A DNA stretch of 64,000 bases from Rhizophagus clarus (GCA_015698045.1 BLAL01000324.1:952501-1016500); one strand, 5' to 3'. Shown: positions 35,667-48,400, counted from the first letter of the stretch. Numbers and translations are program-made. The notes: generated by a model not told the origin, from the letters alone.

Positions 35667-37375
35667 CAAAATTCAACACATATTGTTCTAAGATTCAAAG
35701 AACATCCACCTGAAAAAAAAAGAAAAAAAAAAAAAATAATGAAACATAAGTAAAGTTTCGTTAAAAGATAAATAAAAGAGATACATCAAACCATTTAAGG
35801 TTCACCAAATCCATGCTCAAGGTCCATCTAAAAGCTGAGTTCCAAGTAGTTTAACATTCTGCCCTGTATAAAGAAAAAGAGAGAGAACAAAACATTAGAA
35901 AATATTTCGTTAAAAGGAATATATTTAAAGAAATCAATTGCCTACAAAAGTTCCACAACCAGATCTGCCTAAAAAAAAAGTCCATTTTATCATCGATTCC
36001 CACGCGTTCAAAATTCTAAAGTACCGGTTTGTCTACAAAGAGAAAAGAACGAAACAATTAGTAATCGTTTTGTTAAAAGAACTATTCAAAAAAAATCTCT
36101 CCCCCTCACTAATTCCCACGCGTCTAAATGTTCTGATGTCTAAAAAAAAAGAATAAATGGAGTGTCAGTGATCGTTTTGTTAAGATAATGTAAAAAAAAG
36201 AATTTGTTGATTAAAACCGAGGTGGGATCGTCCACAGTTTTATCTTGGACCAGTGATGCTGGAACGGGTTCTACAAATGGATCTAGATTCCACAAATAGT
36301 AGAGGGTCAATTCCGGTCTTCTAAAAAAGAAAAAAATGTAATGAAGCGTAAGTAAAGTTTCGTTATAAAAACATTTCGCCTCCTTACCTAATTTTGTATC
36401 ACTGTCCATAAAAGTAGCAGTCTGAAAAAAAAGATGAGCATTGGTAAATGTTTCAGTAAAGATTAATTCAAAAAAAAAGAACCTTTACCAATACTCATAT
36501 CCAAACTCCAAGGTCATTCAAGCTGAAGGAATTGTCTAAGAAATGAAACGTTAATACACGTTTCGCCAAGTGGTTCAAAATATTTTAATACAATACCTGA
36601 TCTGAACGCCATCTAGGTGAACGTGATAGTGATTTCTAAGATCGTTTAAAAAAAATAGGTAAAACAAAACGTTAGAAACGTTTCGTTAAAATCGGTTACT
36701 GAAAGGAAATTTACAAAAAACCCACAAATAGATCTGAAGTGTTAGCCTCTAAAAAAAAAACATTCGTTATATTAAAAAAAGTTTTTAAAAAAAGAATCTA
36801 ATAAAAAAGGCTGGTACTTCACTAAAATTCCACATGTCTAAAAAAAAAAAATGAAAGAAAATGAAAAGTCAATAAACGTTTCATCAAAATAAATTAAAAA
36901 AAAATTCTACAGCTTCCATACTAAAATCTTGTGCGTCCAAATACTCCAAGGAATTGAGTAGCTGTATTTCCATATATACTCACGAAGCCTAGCCGTCTAA
37001 AAAAAGTGTAAAATAAAATGTCAATAAAAATGTTTCGTTAAAATTAATTGAAAGTAATAACTAATAAGAAACCTCTGACGTGTCATCCAAGTACCGAAGA
37101 ACTGGCTGTCTGCAAAAAGAATAAACAAAACATTACATAGAATTCATTTTGTTAAAATATTAAAAAAAAAATTATTCACCAAAATTTTACACATTTAAAA
37201 TCAAAAGAACTGGTTTCCTAAAAACTTGAAAAACAAATGGTATTTCTACAAAAGAAAAAAAAAGGTATTTCGCTAGAAACGTTTCTTAAATAAAAAAAAA
37301 AAATTCCATTTCTCTTTACCTCGGGTTCGTGTCTATGGTGTTTTACTCCATTTAATAAAAAGTTTTTTTGCCATT
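35667..37375 (-). repeat. tandem array of mini-exon-like modules
   Basis: On the minus strand about 15 modules follow each other every 75-180 bp. Each has a T-rich tract ending in TAG or CAG, a 34-110 nt segment of more balanced composition, and in at least eight cases a following GT donor. Segments with both sites: 37320-37375, 37180-37217, 37073-37109, 36597-36635, 36489-36535, 36388-36421, 35806-35863 and 35667-35709. Segments with a clear acceptor start at 36996, 36837, 36748, 36320, 36139, 36032 and 35968. The spacers share AACGAAACGTTT and AACGTTTT motifs. Some segments are related (GCGTGGGAAT in two; GACCTTG with GGAT in two others). It could be an intron-rich gene built from repeated mini-exons, a decayed one, or a minisatellite mimicking splice sites. 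No start codon or signal peptide was identified. Confidence 0.5.
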
Positions 37376-38182
37376 CTGCCGACGTTATTAAAAAAAAAAA
37401 TAAACAAAAAAAAATCACAGATTCGTATCACATGTTTATTAGCCATAAGATGTAATTAAAGAACCAGAACCAATCATAGATCGACTCAAATTTCAAGCGG
37501 GCGGACATTCGGACATTTGTGTCACCGTGCGTAGTATTATATAGTCCTTCACTTCGCTCCGGACTAATAATAAAAACAAATTATCATTTTATTTATGACA
37601 ATTTTCCTTTTTAACTTTAATCACAAAAATGCTAGTCTCAAAAGTTCAAATATCATTTCCCGTGATCAAAATTCGTTAATCAATTATGTAACATTTTAAA
37701 AATTACAAAATTTTTCGCTATATCAAGGTCATTTTACTATATTGTCTTAAACGTTTAAATTTGAATTACGAGTTACAGAGTTTTTATTTCAAATTCTTTA
37801 TACCAGGAATTTTTAAAAAATATGTTCCTGCACTTTTCTCCGGTATAGTAAATTATTCGCTATAAAAAAATTCGCTATAGAAAAACCTTAGTTGCCTATT
37901 TAATGCAAGACTTTGCTGATCATCTCTGCCATTTTTCCTAAAGATCATTTTAGATAACTTCAATTAGAAATTTTCCAGTCTTATTCTAAGTTAACCAATT
38001 AAGAACTAGACTTTAATTATATAATATCCTTCATTTGGTTTAAAACAACACGAAATCTATTGTTACCTTCAGTCTTACATATTATTCGACCGTTTTGGAT
38101 AGTTTTGGTTACAACCTTATTTACATCGTTACACCAAACAAAACCGCTAATAGTGTTGCCATAATACTTACGCAAATCTACT
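37376..38182. other. no gene; less AT-rich repeat-like segment
   Basis: 37480-37565 (reverse strand GTCCGGAGCGAAGTGAAGG, GCACGGTGACACAAATGTCC) stands out in GC content and looks like part of a dispersed repeat or transposon end. The remainder is AT-rich without genes. Confidence 0.4.
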
Positions 38183-38262
38183 AGCTGTACCAGTGATGGG
38201 CAAATGACAAGGTCATTTGTCCATTTTGAGATGACTCCTAAATGACCTTTGAATGACCTAGT

Positions 38263-39166
38263 TAGGGCTCCGATCAGTTCAGTTCAGTTCGGTTTTTGCA
38301 AAAACTGATACTGAACCGAATTAATCGGTATCAGTATTAATGATTACCGAAACCGATCGGTAATTACCGAAAACCGAACCGATTTACTGAACAAGTTTAG
38401 TAAAAAAACGTTTCGCAACGTTTAGCAAAAAAAAAGTTGTGAAACGATTTTTTTTTATCAAATCATCCATAAAAAAATGTTTTGCAACGTTTTTTATTAA
38501 AGTGACAAAAAAAAACGTTGCGAGACGTTTTTTTTATATTAAATCATTTTATAAAAACGTTTCGCAACGTTTTTAAATAAAAAGGAAAATAATGTTGTGA
38601 AACGTTGTTTTCTATATTAAATTTCTGATGTAAAAAACATTTCGCAACGTTTTTTACAATGTTCGCAAAAATAACGTTGCGAAACGTTATTTTTCATAAT
38701 AAATTGTTTATGAAAAAAATGTTTCGCAACGTTTTTTACAAGTTCTGCAAAAATAATGTTGCGAAACGTTATTTTTTATCAAATCGTTTATGTAAAAAAC
38801 GTTTTGCAACGTTTTTTACAATGTTCGCAAAAATAACGTTGTGAAACGTTATTTTTTATCAAATCGTTTATGTAAAAAACATTTCGCAACATTTTTTACA
38901 AGTTCCGCAAAAATAACGTTGCGAAACGTTATTTTTTATATCAAACGTTTATATAAAAAACGTTTCGCAACATTTTTTTTTTAACTACATTATTTACGTT
39001 TTTCTTATAAAAAAAAATGTTTTTATTATCGGTAAATCGGTTCGATAAATCGCAAAACTGATACTGAAACTGAAAGTTTCGGTTCGATAAATCATAAAAC
39101 TGAAACCGCTCCGATACCGAAACCGGTCAGTACGGTTCGGTAATTACCAAACCGATCGGAGCCCTA
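38263..39166. mobile_element. nested hAT-type MITE with internal tandem repeat
   Basis: Ends TAGGGCTCCGATC and GATCGGAGCCCTA; the perfect 8-bp duplication GACCTAGT is at 38255-38262 and 39167-39174. Subterminal parts consist of ACCGAAACCGATCGGT-like palindromes. The middle is the array at 38400-38985. Confidence 0.85.
38400..38985. repeat. about 80-bp repeat of inverted CGTTTCGCAACG units
   Basis: Roughly seven to eight units, each with AAAACGTTTCGCAACGTTTT on one side and its near complement AACGTTGCGAAACGTTATTT on the other, separated by TATCAAATCGTTTATG and ACAATGTTCGCAAAAA. Every unit can form a hairpin. Confidence 0.8.
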
Positions 39167-39543
39167 GACCTAGTCATTAGGGTCATTTGTCATTTGAGTC
39201 ATTTAAAATTAATGCTTTATAATTTAGGCCAGGTTTATGATTCCGACTAGAATTATGAATTTATAGTATCATATGAAAATTTTATCTATAAAATATTGAA
39301 ATTGTATTGGTCAGAATTATGACGTAATTTTTAAATGACTAGGTCATTTGTCATTTAATGTTGAAATGACCCAAATGACACGTGACCAGTCATTTGGGTC
39401 ATTTGAGGTCATTTGGGTCACTGGCCAACACTGAGCTGTACATTGTAGAAAGTATTGATATGAAGGATAAATGGATATAAAAAACGCAGAAAAAAGCTTT
39501 TGAAAAATTTCCTATTCATTAAAAAAAATTCTTTTTATGAAAC

Positions 39544-40608
39544 ATGAACTCAGATAATAATTACAACGCAACTAATCTAAACTCCTCGTATCTTAATACT
39601 TCTAACAACGTTAATATTGCGACTTATATGTCTCAAAACACTACGTTTGAATTTTATTTTCATCTACCAAATGATACACAGATCTATCATGTTACTTATT
39701 CTGAATTACATCCATCAGAAAATATTCGATGCTTAAATAATGGCATTAATCTGTCTCATATTCCCGATAATCAATTTCCACACCATTATAATGTACAATC
39801 TTTGATTCGACAACAGATTCAACAAAGAGTTCAACAACCTGTTCAACAACAGTTTTATGATATTGCAATGACTCAACCTACCTCCCAAACGTATTCTGAG
39901 ACGACTTCAGTTGGGAATATTTCTGATAATGATATGCAGGACATCCCTATAAAAAATAAGTGTCCGGATAATGTCCAGAAAATGTCCAGAAAAAAATTCT
40001 AAAATATTGTCCAGAAATTCTGGACACTGTGTGTCCGGAAACTGTTCCGAAAATACTGCATTTTCGGGATATTAGGAATTTGTCCTGAAATTGTCTGGAA
40101 ATGTATTTTCGTAAAATTTTGCTACAAAAGATGATCAATGGATAGATGATCATCATTATTCCTTAACCCAAAATTTTTATATTATAGATATATAGTATTT
40201 TTGCCTGCTCTGCAATTTTAATTAGTACGACAGAAAAGGTTTTGAATGTCAGTTTTGTGCTTTTTGTATTTTTTTACAAAATTAATTTATCCTTTTTTGA
40301 AAATAGTATCCAGAATTTGTCCTGAACTTTTTCATGTCCGGAATTTGTTATCTGGTTTTTTTACTATGTCCAGAATTTGTTCAGGTTTAACTGTCCAGAA
40401 TTTGTCCAAAATTTTATACCGAACAAATACTGGACGAATTCAGGACAAAGTTAGGACATGTCAAAATTTTAAGTATCAGAAGTGTTTCAGACATGTACCA
40501 AAAAAGTGGACATTTTCAGGATACATCAGATTTATTCCGGACATTTTCCAGACATTTTTGATAACATTTTCCGGACATTTATTTTTTATAGGGCATGGGA
40601 TATGATGG
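39544..40608 (+). pseudogene. unknown protein gene interrupted by a MITE
   Basis: ATG at 39544 opens a frame rich in N, Q, S and T: FEFYFHLPNDTQIYHVTYSE, LHPSENIRCLNNG, INLSHIPDNQFPHHYN, a glutamine-rich part (IRQQIQQRVQQPVQQQ), then NISDNDMQD. At 39945 a 649-bp CCCTA-type MITE begins. After it (40594) the reading MGYDGVINN and TAG continue, as in the paralogue at 27520-27790. Joined without the insertion the frame is open to the end, about 144 codons. With the insertion, translation runs on to 40002 with an altered C-terminus, so a mildly changed protein may still be made. Product unknown: no catalytic motif, signal peptide or membrane segment. Confidence 0.6.
39945..40593 (+). mobile_element. 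CCCTA-type MITE, copy 3, with known empty site
   Basis: Ends CCCTATAAAAAATAA and TTATTTTTTATAGGG; CAT at 39942-39944 and 40594-40596 is the 3-bp duplication. The inside has the same TCCGGA/TCCAGA pattern and GTCAGTTTTGTGCTTTTTG core as the copies at 22213 and 24586. The uninterrupted paralogue at 27520-27790 shows the pre-insertion sequence. Confidence 0.85.
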
Positions 40609-42227
40609 GGTCATTAATAATTAGCATAATCCTTGACTAGCTAGTTTGCCAAGTTATTGCTGAGAGTGTAATTAAGTAGACAATTATTGTTAGATATGAA
40701 AGAAATTCTTAATAGGAAGTCGGTTAAGTCTAATTATTATAATTCATTATTTATTTATTACGTTATTTATTATATAGTGTAAGCCAAAATTTACATTAAC
40801 TTTTGTTTTTCCTTGCGATAATTAAAAAAAATTTTAATTAACATTTTATTTTAAAAAGTTTGTAAATTAAGATGAGTAGCCAGAAAATTTTTCAAAAAAA
40901 AAAAAAAAAATTTGAATAAAGAAATATTTGAAGTTAAAATTATGAAACTTTTCATTAATGACGAATATATTGTAGTTTTAATTTGTGTTACGTCAAGCGC
41001 GCAAAATGTGCAAATAATGAATTAATTGTAAAGATTTAAGAGCGAAAAATCATATTTCACAAATGGGTCGAAGAATTTATAAATTCAGAATCCATATGGT
41101 AGACAAAATTAATTTATAAATGAACGGTATCAGGTAATTTTGTTAAATTGCAATTAAAAAAAATAATGAAGTTTAAAAAAAAGATCCTTTTAAAACCTGA
41201 TTTAATGGGATAAACTTGGATAATTATTTCCGAATGATTGCATTTTTTATTCAGATAAATATTTGGTTAAAAATGTTCAGATTACTGGAATCCTTATATA
41301 AAACTCTTTAAAAATAAAACTTTATTTCAGTAAATCAATCACGTACGTATTCATGGAGCAGCAATTTGAATACATCTAGCATGATTGACATGATTACGTT
41401 GTAAGGGTGAGATTCTTGATGCCAATAGTTCTTTGTGATACAAGGGCTGCGGCATGCTGTATGACATCAAAAAGTTCATCTATATAGAATAATCGTTTAC
41501 GTTAATTTCTGCAAGACAAATTCTCTTTATTAAATAATTGTATCATGTCAACAAACGCATCTAGATAAATTATCACATTGTTGTTTATTTGTAAGAAACT
41601 TCACATGATTTACCTAGGTTCTTTATCACTTGTGGCCATCCAGTGTTTTTTGGTCAAAATGAAAAACATGTTTGTCCAAAACCTGTCGCCTTCGTTATGT
41701 CACAACAATTGGTGTTATGGTGCTTACTTTATAGCTTTGCGTTATGCTCAGAATCGTCTTATATGCCCAAGTTATCCAAGTAGTATAAGAACTACGACAT
41801 TGAGATCAAGCGCTATCCTGCTCCTTCGCCACTTGTTTGTAAAGATGGACAATGACTTTAAGCTGTGAAGAGACAGGTGCATCTTGTTCAGAAGTATGGG
41901 TTTCCGACTCAGCTGTGGTTTTAAGGGTGAGAGGAAGGTGGCGAAGATACAAACTTTATGACAAAAATAGTTGTAACCTTTTTTTAAAGAAGTGCCATAA
42001 AAAGATAAAAACTGAAAAGATAGTAATAAAAAGGTTTATAAGGATTAAAATGTGCGTAAACGTTCTTGAAGTTTTCGATGAGAGAGGGTTATGATCAAAA
42101 GATGTTGAAAAAATTATACCGAAATTTTGGGGGTCTCACCCCGCTTTTCATAATTTAGGCCATAATTATAAAAGAAATTACAAATCACGTGACATGTTCA
42201 TGGTCAATTTCTACGTTGAACAATCAT
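40609..42227. other. no gene recognised; GC-richer island
   Basis: 41620-41960 is clearly less AT-rich than its surroundings and has open frames on both strands, but no family could be recognised. It could be a transposon fragment. The rest is AT-rich. Confidence 0.4.
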
Positions 42228-42248
42228 TAACATATGCATCATGCATAC
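42228..42248. repeat. left target-site duplication of the LINE
   Basis: 21 bp beginning TAACATATGC and ending CATGCATAC, identical to 50975-50995. Confidence 0.9.
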
Positions 42249-42420
42249 CACCAACCAAAAAAAATCTTTTCCTGCCGATCCCAAGGCCAAAATTTGTGCT
42301 AAAGAAAAAGTCGATTTCAAACACTATATTCATACAATAACAACGGTTAAATTATACTTTATAGCCGTCTAGATAGGAAAAGGTTCAACTTTTATTAGAA
42401 CTATTAGACAAACTTTCAAT

Positions 42421-44633
42421 ATGCAACGTACAAACTCTCCTGTTGAAAAATCTGTACCCTACAAAAAACGGACTTTACGCTCTACTACTAAGTCTGAAAT
42501 TATTAACGTAACAAATAAAGCTAAAAAAAGTGACAACTATATTAGTGTCACTGACGCAAGTATTGCTAAAGATACCTATTCAGTCGACGAAGAAGGTGAA
42601 AATAGTGATGATACTATTAAACCCAACCGCCAAAACAAACGCAATAAAACCAAGGAAGACCAGTCCAAGGACGTTAACATGCAAGAATCTACTCATCGGA
42701 TTTCCTCAGAACAGGATGTTCCCGAAGTAACAGTAAATGAAACTTTACAAATTTTACACAAAGAAACAGCAAATTCTAGTCAACCTATTCCACAAACTTT
42801 AAATGACTCTATTCATAGCCCCAACAATAATACCACTTCACCACCCTACGATGAAGGTCAATCACGTGACCAAGGGAAAATTTCCAATGCAACTAACAAA
42901 GAAACCCAGGATCAACAACAGACTAACTCCAATAAGGATACGATCATGCTAAACACTTTACCTCTTATGGAGGACAAGCAAACTATACAGTTTTCACTTT
43001 CCTTAACTCATTCAAAACATATGATAATAACCTAGAAGGGGTTATCAACTTAATCAGAACATACTTTCATTCAAATGATTCGTTCATTGGCGTATCATCA
43101 CGCCCTATTGTGATAGGACAAATTCCTTTAATAATTTTACGTTTCAACAATAAATCTTATGCAGATGCATTACACAATACCTTTAACGACACCCTAAAGG
43201 TAACGTTTTACAAATTTGACAAAGAAACAGTAAACAAGGAAATAACTAAATACTTAGAAAAAATAGACAGAAGAACCATAAAACTTGTAGATATAGAAGT
43301 AAATTTTCCTACAGATACCGTAATAGAGGTATTCCAAAAAGCATACAGACCAATAGAAAAGGTCCAGGAAATTTTCAAAAAACCCTTTACCAAACAACCA
43401 CCCAACGCTACACCAAATGGAAATCCCAATAGTGCAAGATACCATCAACAGAGAAGAAATAATAACAAACCCACCAAAAAACAAATTCTTTTAACTTTCA
43501 AAAATCAGTCCTCTGCGGACAATATATTTGGAAACGACATATGGTACAAAACAATCGACCATATCAACATATGCATCCTTCCAGCTAACCAAACAAGTGA
43601 AGAATATATCAAAAGAACGGAATGTAGCTACAAGATCACGGGCATTCCATTAAATGCCACTTCATAAGATTTAAAACCTTTACTCACCAAAATAGGAGCA
43701 CCCTCGTGCTCGTTCACAACGCCTTCAAGAAGACAAAGCTTTAAAACAGCGTTTGCTTACGCTCCAAAAGCAAAATTTATTAATACATATACCAAATTTA
43801 ACGTGTTCAATACCACGATATATGTTTTCCCATCATCACATAACAAATCGTGCACAATCTGTGGCAACCCTTCACACGAATATCAATCATGTGACCAAAG
43901 AGCTGACAATAACACGACACCCACACGGTCTTTCAAAAAATCCTTAATTAACCGAAATACAAACACAAAGATCTCCCTAAACACAGACATCACCAAAAAA
44001 TTCAAACACTTGCTAAATGGCAATTTTATCACGTTCTATAGAAATACACCATCGAAACAACAATTTCAGCCGACCTTGATACCTCACATGAAACCAAATA
44101 ATTTCGCAATAAAACAACCATCCATATTAATAAACAACTGGGATAATCCAATAGATGAGATAAAATTAGAGATCACAGCTCTCAAATCATCTCTAAAAGA
44201 TGCACATAGCAAAATCAACACCTTGGAGCAAGAAAATAAAAATTTAAAGAATCAACTAGCAAAATTACAAACAGACATCTTAAATAATCACAAAGTCACC
44301 ATAGCAATCAAAGAACAAAATTCACGAGTTGAAATCAAATAAGATCAGATACTCGAACAGCTAAACAGCCTCTTTCAACAGTTGGGAGGAAACGAACAAG
44401 ATTACGAATTAAACATGAATGACATGAGCGATAATGCCAGTCAATCCAATTATGAATATAGTGACGAAACACATATAAAATGAACCGTTTATAATGATGG
44501 AGACATCATTTTCCACGAAGAAAATCTAAACCTTCCCCCTATAGGTGGAACCATACAGGACGATCCGAATACATCAACAAACCTCTCAATACTACAACGC
44601 ACAGCACACACCCTTGGCTTTGGCAACATCTAA
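42421..44633 (+). pseudogene. LINE ORF1 (nucleic-acid-binding protein), broken
   Basis: ATG at 42421 starts a hydrophilic N-terminal part (to about 42990). A frameshift near 43000 leads to the frame used from 43030 on (NLEGVINLIRTYFHSNDSF, RPIVIGQIPLIILRFNN), probably an RNA-binding fold. Stops at 43665-43667, 44340-44342 and 44481-44483 interrupt this frame, which otherwise continues to TAA at 44631. A CCHC zinc knuckle, CTICGNPSHEYQSC (C-x2-C-x4-H-x4-C), lies at about 43852-43893, and a coiled coil (ITALKSSLKDAHSKINTLEQ) at about 44170-44300. In active elements ORF1 coats the RNA in a ribonucleoprotein. Four lesions make a functional product unlikely. Confidence 0.8.
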
Positions 44634-44860
44634 AACCACCACCCATCATTGTGTATTTATGATAGTACAACAAAATGATGAATTTAGACAGCAACGACAC
44701 TTTAATTATTGATAACTCTAGTCACTCCTTACATAATTATGATCAAAATCCCCCTACATCACTTAGAAAGTGAAAAAATTTAAATATAACACAAAAAAAC
44801 CAAAAAAATGAGAAAACGATAAAAAGAAAAAAAATAAACAACGACTCCAAACTACACCTC

Positions 44861-45430
44861 ATGTTACCAAATGATACTAATAGATGTTTTTTTAACTCTA
44901 ACTTCAAAAACACAGGTCAATTCTTCAATCCGTTTATAACTTTTTCAAATAACAAACATGAAACACCAAGCATAGGTATCGCCACCCATAACATCCGAGG
45001 CAACTTCAGAAATAAACTACCCGATATAATTAATATGATGATCAACAACAATATACATATATTACACATTTGCGAGACACACGAAATACAAGCACCCCAC
45101 CAAGAATTTTCAAAAGCCCACAAATCTTTCACGATCCAGAAAATTACTGAAGTACAACACACGAATACTAATATTTACAAACAACTACACTTCCACATCA
45201 TCAATAATCCAATAGATGATGGAAGTAGAAAAGCTGGAAACGCTATCATTATCTCAGACCTATTTTTCAAACATATAGCCAAAATCCATACCATACCGGG
45301 ACGCTATATATACATTAATTTAAATTTCATACACAAACATCAAATTAATATTTTCGGCTTTTATCTTCCCACTAATAGCACTACCAATAGACAAAACATA
45401 TATGAATCAATAACCGAAGTGTATAAATAA
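44861..45430 (+). pseudogene. LINE ORF2, endonuclease N-terminal part
   Basis: The frame opened by the ATG at 44861 includes IATHNIRGNFRNK and HILHICETHE, which correspond to the Asn and Glu catalytic motifs of the AP-endonuclease family used by LINEs to nick target DNA. A frameshift between 45425 and 45435 separates it from the next frame, where the endonuclease continues with VLGDFNDND (catalytic D and N), RIDYIYAN and SDHDLVV. Confidence 0.8.
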
Positions 45431-45432
45431 CA

Positions 45433-48400
45433 TTTCAACAAAAAATCAATACACGCACCTATAACTTTGTACTTGGTGATTTCAATGACAATGACGTCAT
45501 ATTTGATGATCATGATACACCAATACGACAAGATGGAAAATCAGTGATAGGATATCGAAAGAAGTTTTTCGAATTACTTAGAAACCAACAATACGCTGAT
45601 GTACAAAAGAAATTACTTACACAACTACCTAATACATATAAAAACCACCATGGTGCATACCGAATAGATTACATATATGCAAATAGCTTAATACTTGACA
45701 AGATCAACTCTACGGACATTATTACCGATTATTGTTACACATCGGACCATGACTTAGTCGTAGCACATATATTAACTAACGACCTCTTCACAATAGAAAA
45801 AACACAGAACACATCACTATCTACAACAAACACACATACCAACAAACGATCTCTCAATGATCAATATCAGATTAAAGATAACGAAACATGGTCAAAGTTT
45901 CACAATAAAATCAATAACACTTTAAATGAACAATACTATAACGCCCTCTTTATTAATACACACAATACACACAAAATCAATGCACAAGCGGAAGCTCTAC
46001 ACCAAACACTCATCAAAATGGCAAAGTGCACATTCACGATCAAAAAATTCAAACTAACCCAAACACCGGAGGAACCACTCATAATAAGACAACTCAGCAA
46101 TGCAAAGAAAAAAATTGGAACACTAATACACCACTTTAAATTTTTCGTCAAATTACATATTCTACCAACGCAGAACAGTGATAGACCAGAAAGTTTAAAT
46201 AACTTTTACAACAAAGATACGTTCTGGACAAAGAAAGTCCTACAAAAACTAACGACGCTAAGCCAAAAATTCAATTTCAATTATATATGGCCAGAATCCC
46301 TAAACTGTGACAATCATGAAGAAATCAAGTTACAATTCGAATTACTACATACCAAAATTCACAAAGCATACGAAGGACACTTAAACAAACATAGGTTACA
46401 CAATATTAATAAGTATATAGAATGTCACCAGCAAGATTTTAGCGATAACCAAACACGAATGTTAAACTCAATCCTAGAAAGAAAACCACAAAAAATAACC
46501 ATCGATCGATTACTCATCACACCTGATGAAGAGAACCCACAATTGATCACTAACCAGGAAGATATAGAGCGAATTACAATTGATCATTACCAGAATGTCG
46601 CATCATCAAACAACCCTGCACTTTTCATCTCATATGAAAATTTGACGCCCTTTTGGCAACATATTTATAAAGAGAAATACAAATCTCCTGAACACCAATC
46701 GATCCTAACAACAACAATCATGTTAGACAAACTTACAACAACCATACAATCCTTACCCAATAACAAAGCTCTGGGCCCTACCGGGATTACTTATGAATTT
46801 TGGAAGCATTTTCCAAAACAACATTACAAATTGCTACTAATATTTTTTAACAACATATTAAACACAGGGTTCATTCCCTCAGCCTGGAAAGAAGCGTTAT
46901 TATATCCCATACCAAAACCAGAGTTTTGGAATTATCAACTAGATAAAACAAGACCAATCATTCTACTCGAAACTTTAAGAAAAATCTTCGTGAAAATCAT
47001 CACTGATAGACTCAACAAGTTTTTATCGTCCACTAACGCATTTCAACCGAACAACCAAGCTGGTATTGCGGGGTCCTTGACAGCTGAAATTATTCTAACC
47101 ATCCAAACATGCATAGACATCCAAATAATGCAAAATCAGAAATTTTATATCATGGTCCAAGATCTCAGTAAGGCATATGACCGTATCAATCTAGACCTAC
47201 TAATACTCGCCATGAAGCGACTCAACATCCCACAGATTTTTCAATTAACTATTATCAATCTTTTCAAAGGTCATAAAAATAGTGTTATTATTGGAAATCA
47301 TTTAACTAACTCTTTTGATTTACTCAATGGTGTGATCCAAGGTGAAGTTATTTCACCGATCTTATGGGTCTTATATTACGACCCACTTTTCGAAGCAATC
47401 AACCAAACTACTTATGGCGGAATAAACTTACAAGCTAATCACCCGATGAACATCTATGATCACCAAAATGATACATCAACACACTCTTTACAGAAAAACT
47501 GCAAGCTATTAGGCTACTTAGATGATACAACTTGGTTGAATAGCTCAATATCACATCTTGAAGAACATTTAAATATCGCGGATGAATTTTATAATTTTAG
47601 CAATATAAAAATCAACAAAACAAAATGTCACCTTTTAACTAATGATCAGGACTGCATTAACAAAGGTTCAGTGGAAATAAATTTTAGACCGACACGTATC
47701 AACATCGACATAATTGGGAAAACCGACAACCTACACATCCTAGGAGCTTATTTTAACGCCTTTAACAATCACAACAAATTATACAAAAAATTACTAACCA
47801 CAACGAACCACCTGATACACATGATCAAGAAAAAAAAGATTACAGAGGACATGATTATATACGTAATCAACAAAGTCATATTACCACGCCTTGAATATAT
47901 GACACAACATATTGTAGTTCCAAGTCACATTAACAATCGCATCAACATTATTCTAAGATCAGCTTTTAAAATAATATCTGGTCTTCCAAAAAACTTTTAC
48001 ACTGCAGCAATACACACACCTATAATACCTAACATCATAGACTTTCACGATCTACAAATTCGTGCCAAGATGGCAAACTTTTATACAGCTTCTTTTAACC
48101 CTATAACGTCAGATTGCATCAAAATTCTTTTACTTCTATCACAAAATAAGTTTTGGTATCCCTGATCTCCTATTAACATCATCTAAACTTTCCCGAAACC
48201 ATTAGCAAAATTTAATAACATAGAATTGCTAATACATTTATTACGTAATTATAATTTTACTTTTACAACTAACTTTAACTTTTCTACGAAAGATGGTTTC
48301 TTCCCTATAGTAGATTACCTTATCAACCCGCACTATTTCTTCCGCTACATACGATCTTTAAAGACAAAGAGAATTATGTTTCTAGATCAAATAATCCAAC

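Larger units (their letters stand above)
38191..39433. mobile_element. hAT-type MITE carrying a second hAT-type MITE
   Basis: Ends CAGTGATGGGC (38191) and GGCCAACACTG (to 39433) are typical hAT termini, and AGCTGTAC occurs exactly at 38183-38190 and 39434-39441, the 8-bp duplication of hAT elements. The arms are full of AAATGACC/GGTCATTT. Without the nested element at 38263-39166 it is about 330 bp. Confidence 0.85.

Noticed and set aside
37218-37418. Apparent signal peptide (hydrophobic F/L run before SAEW) at the start of the mini-exon array
   Set aside because: The run is the T-tract of a splice-acceptor-like site read in frame, and there is no ATG before it.
40246-40605. 119-aa open frame with repeated FSGH/QDK-like words
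   Set aside because: Lies wholly within the CCCTA-type MITE and is produced by its TCCGGA/TCCAGA repeats; similar frames at 24551-25287 have the same cause.
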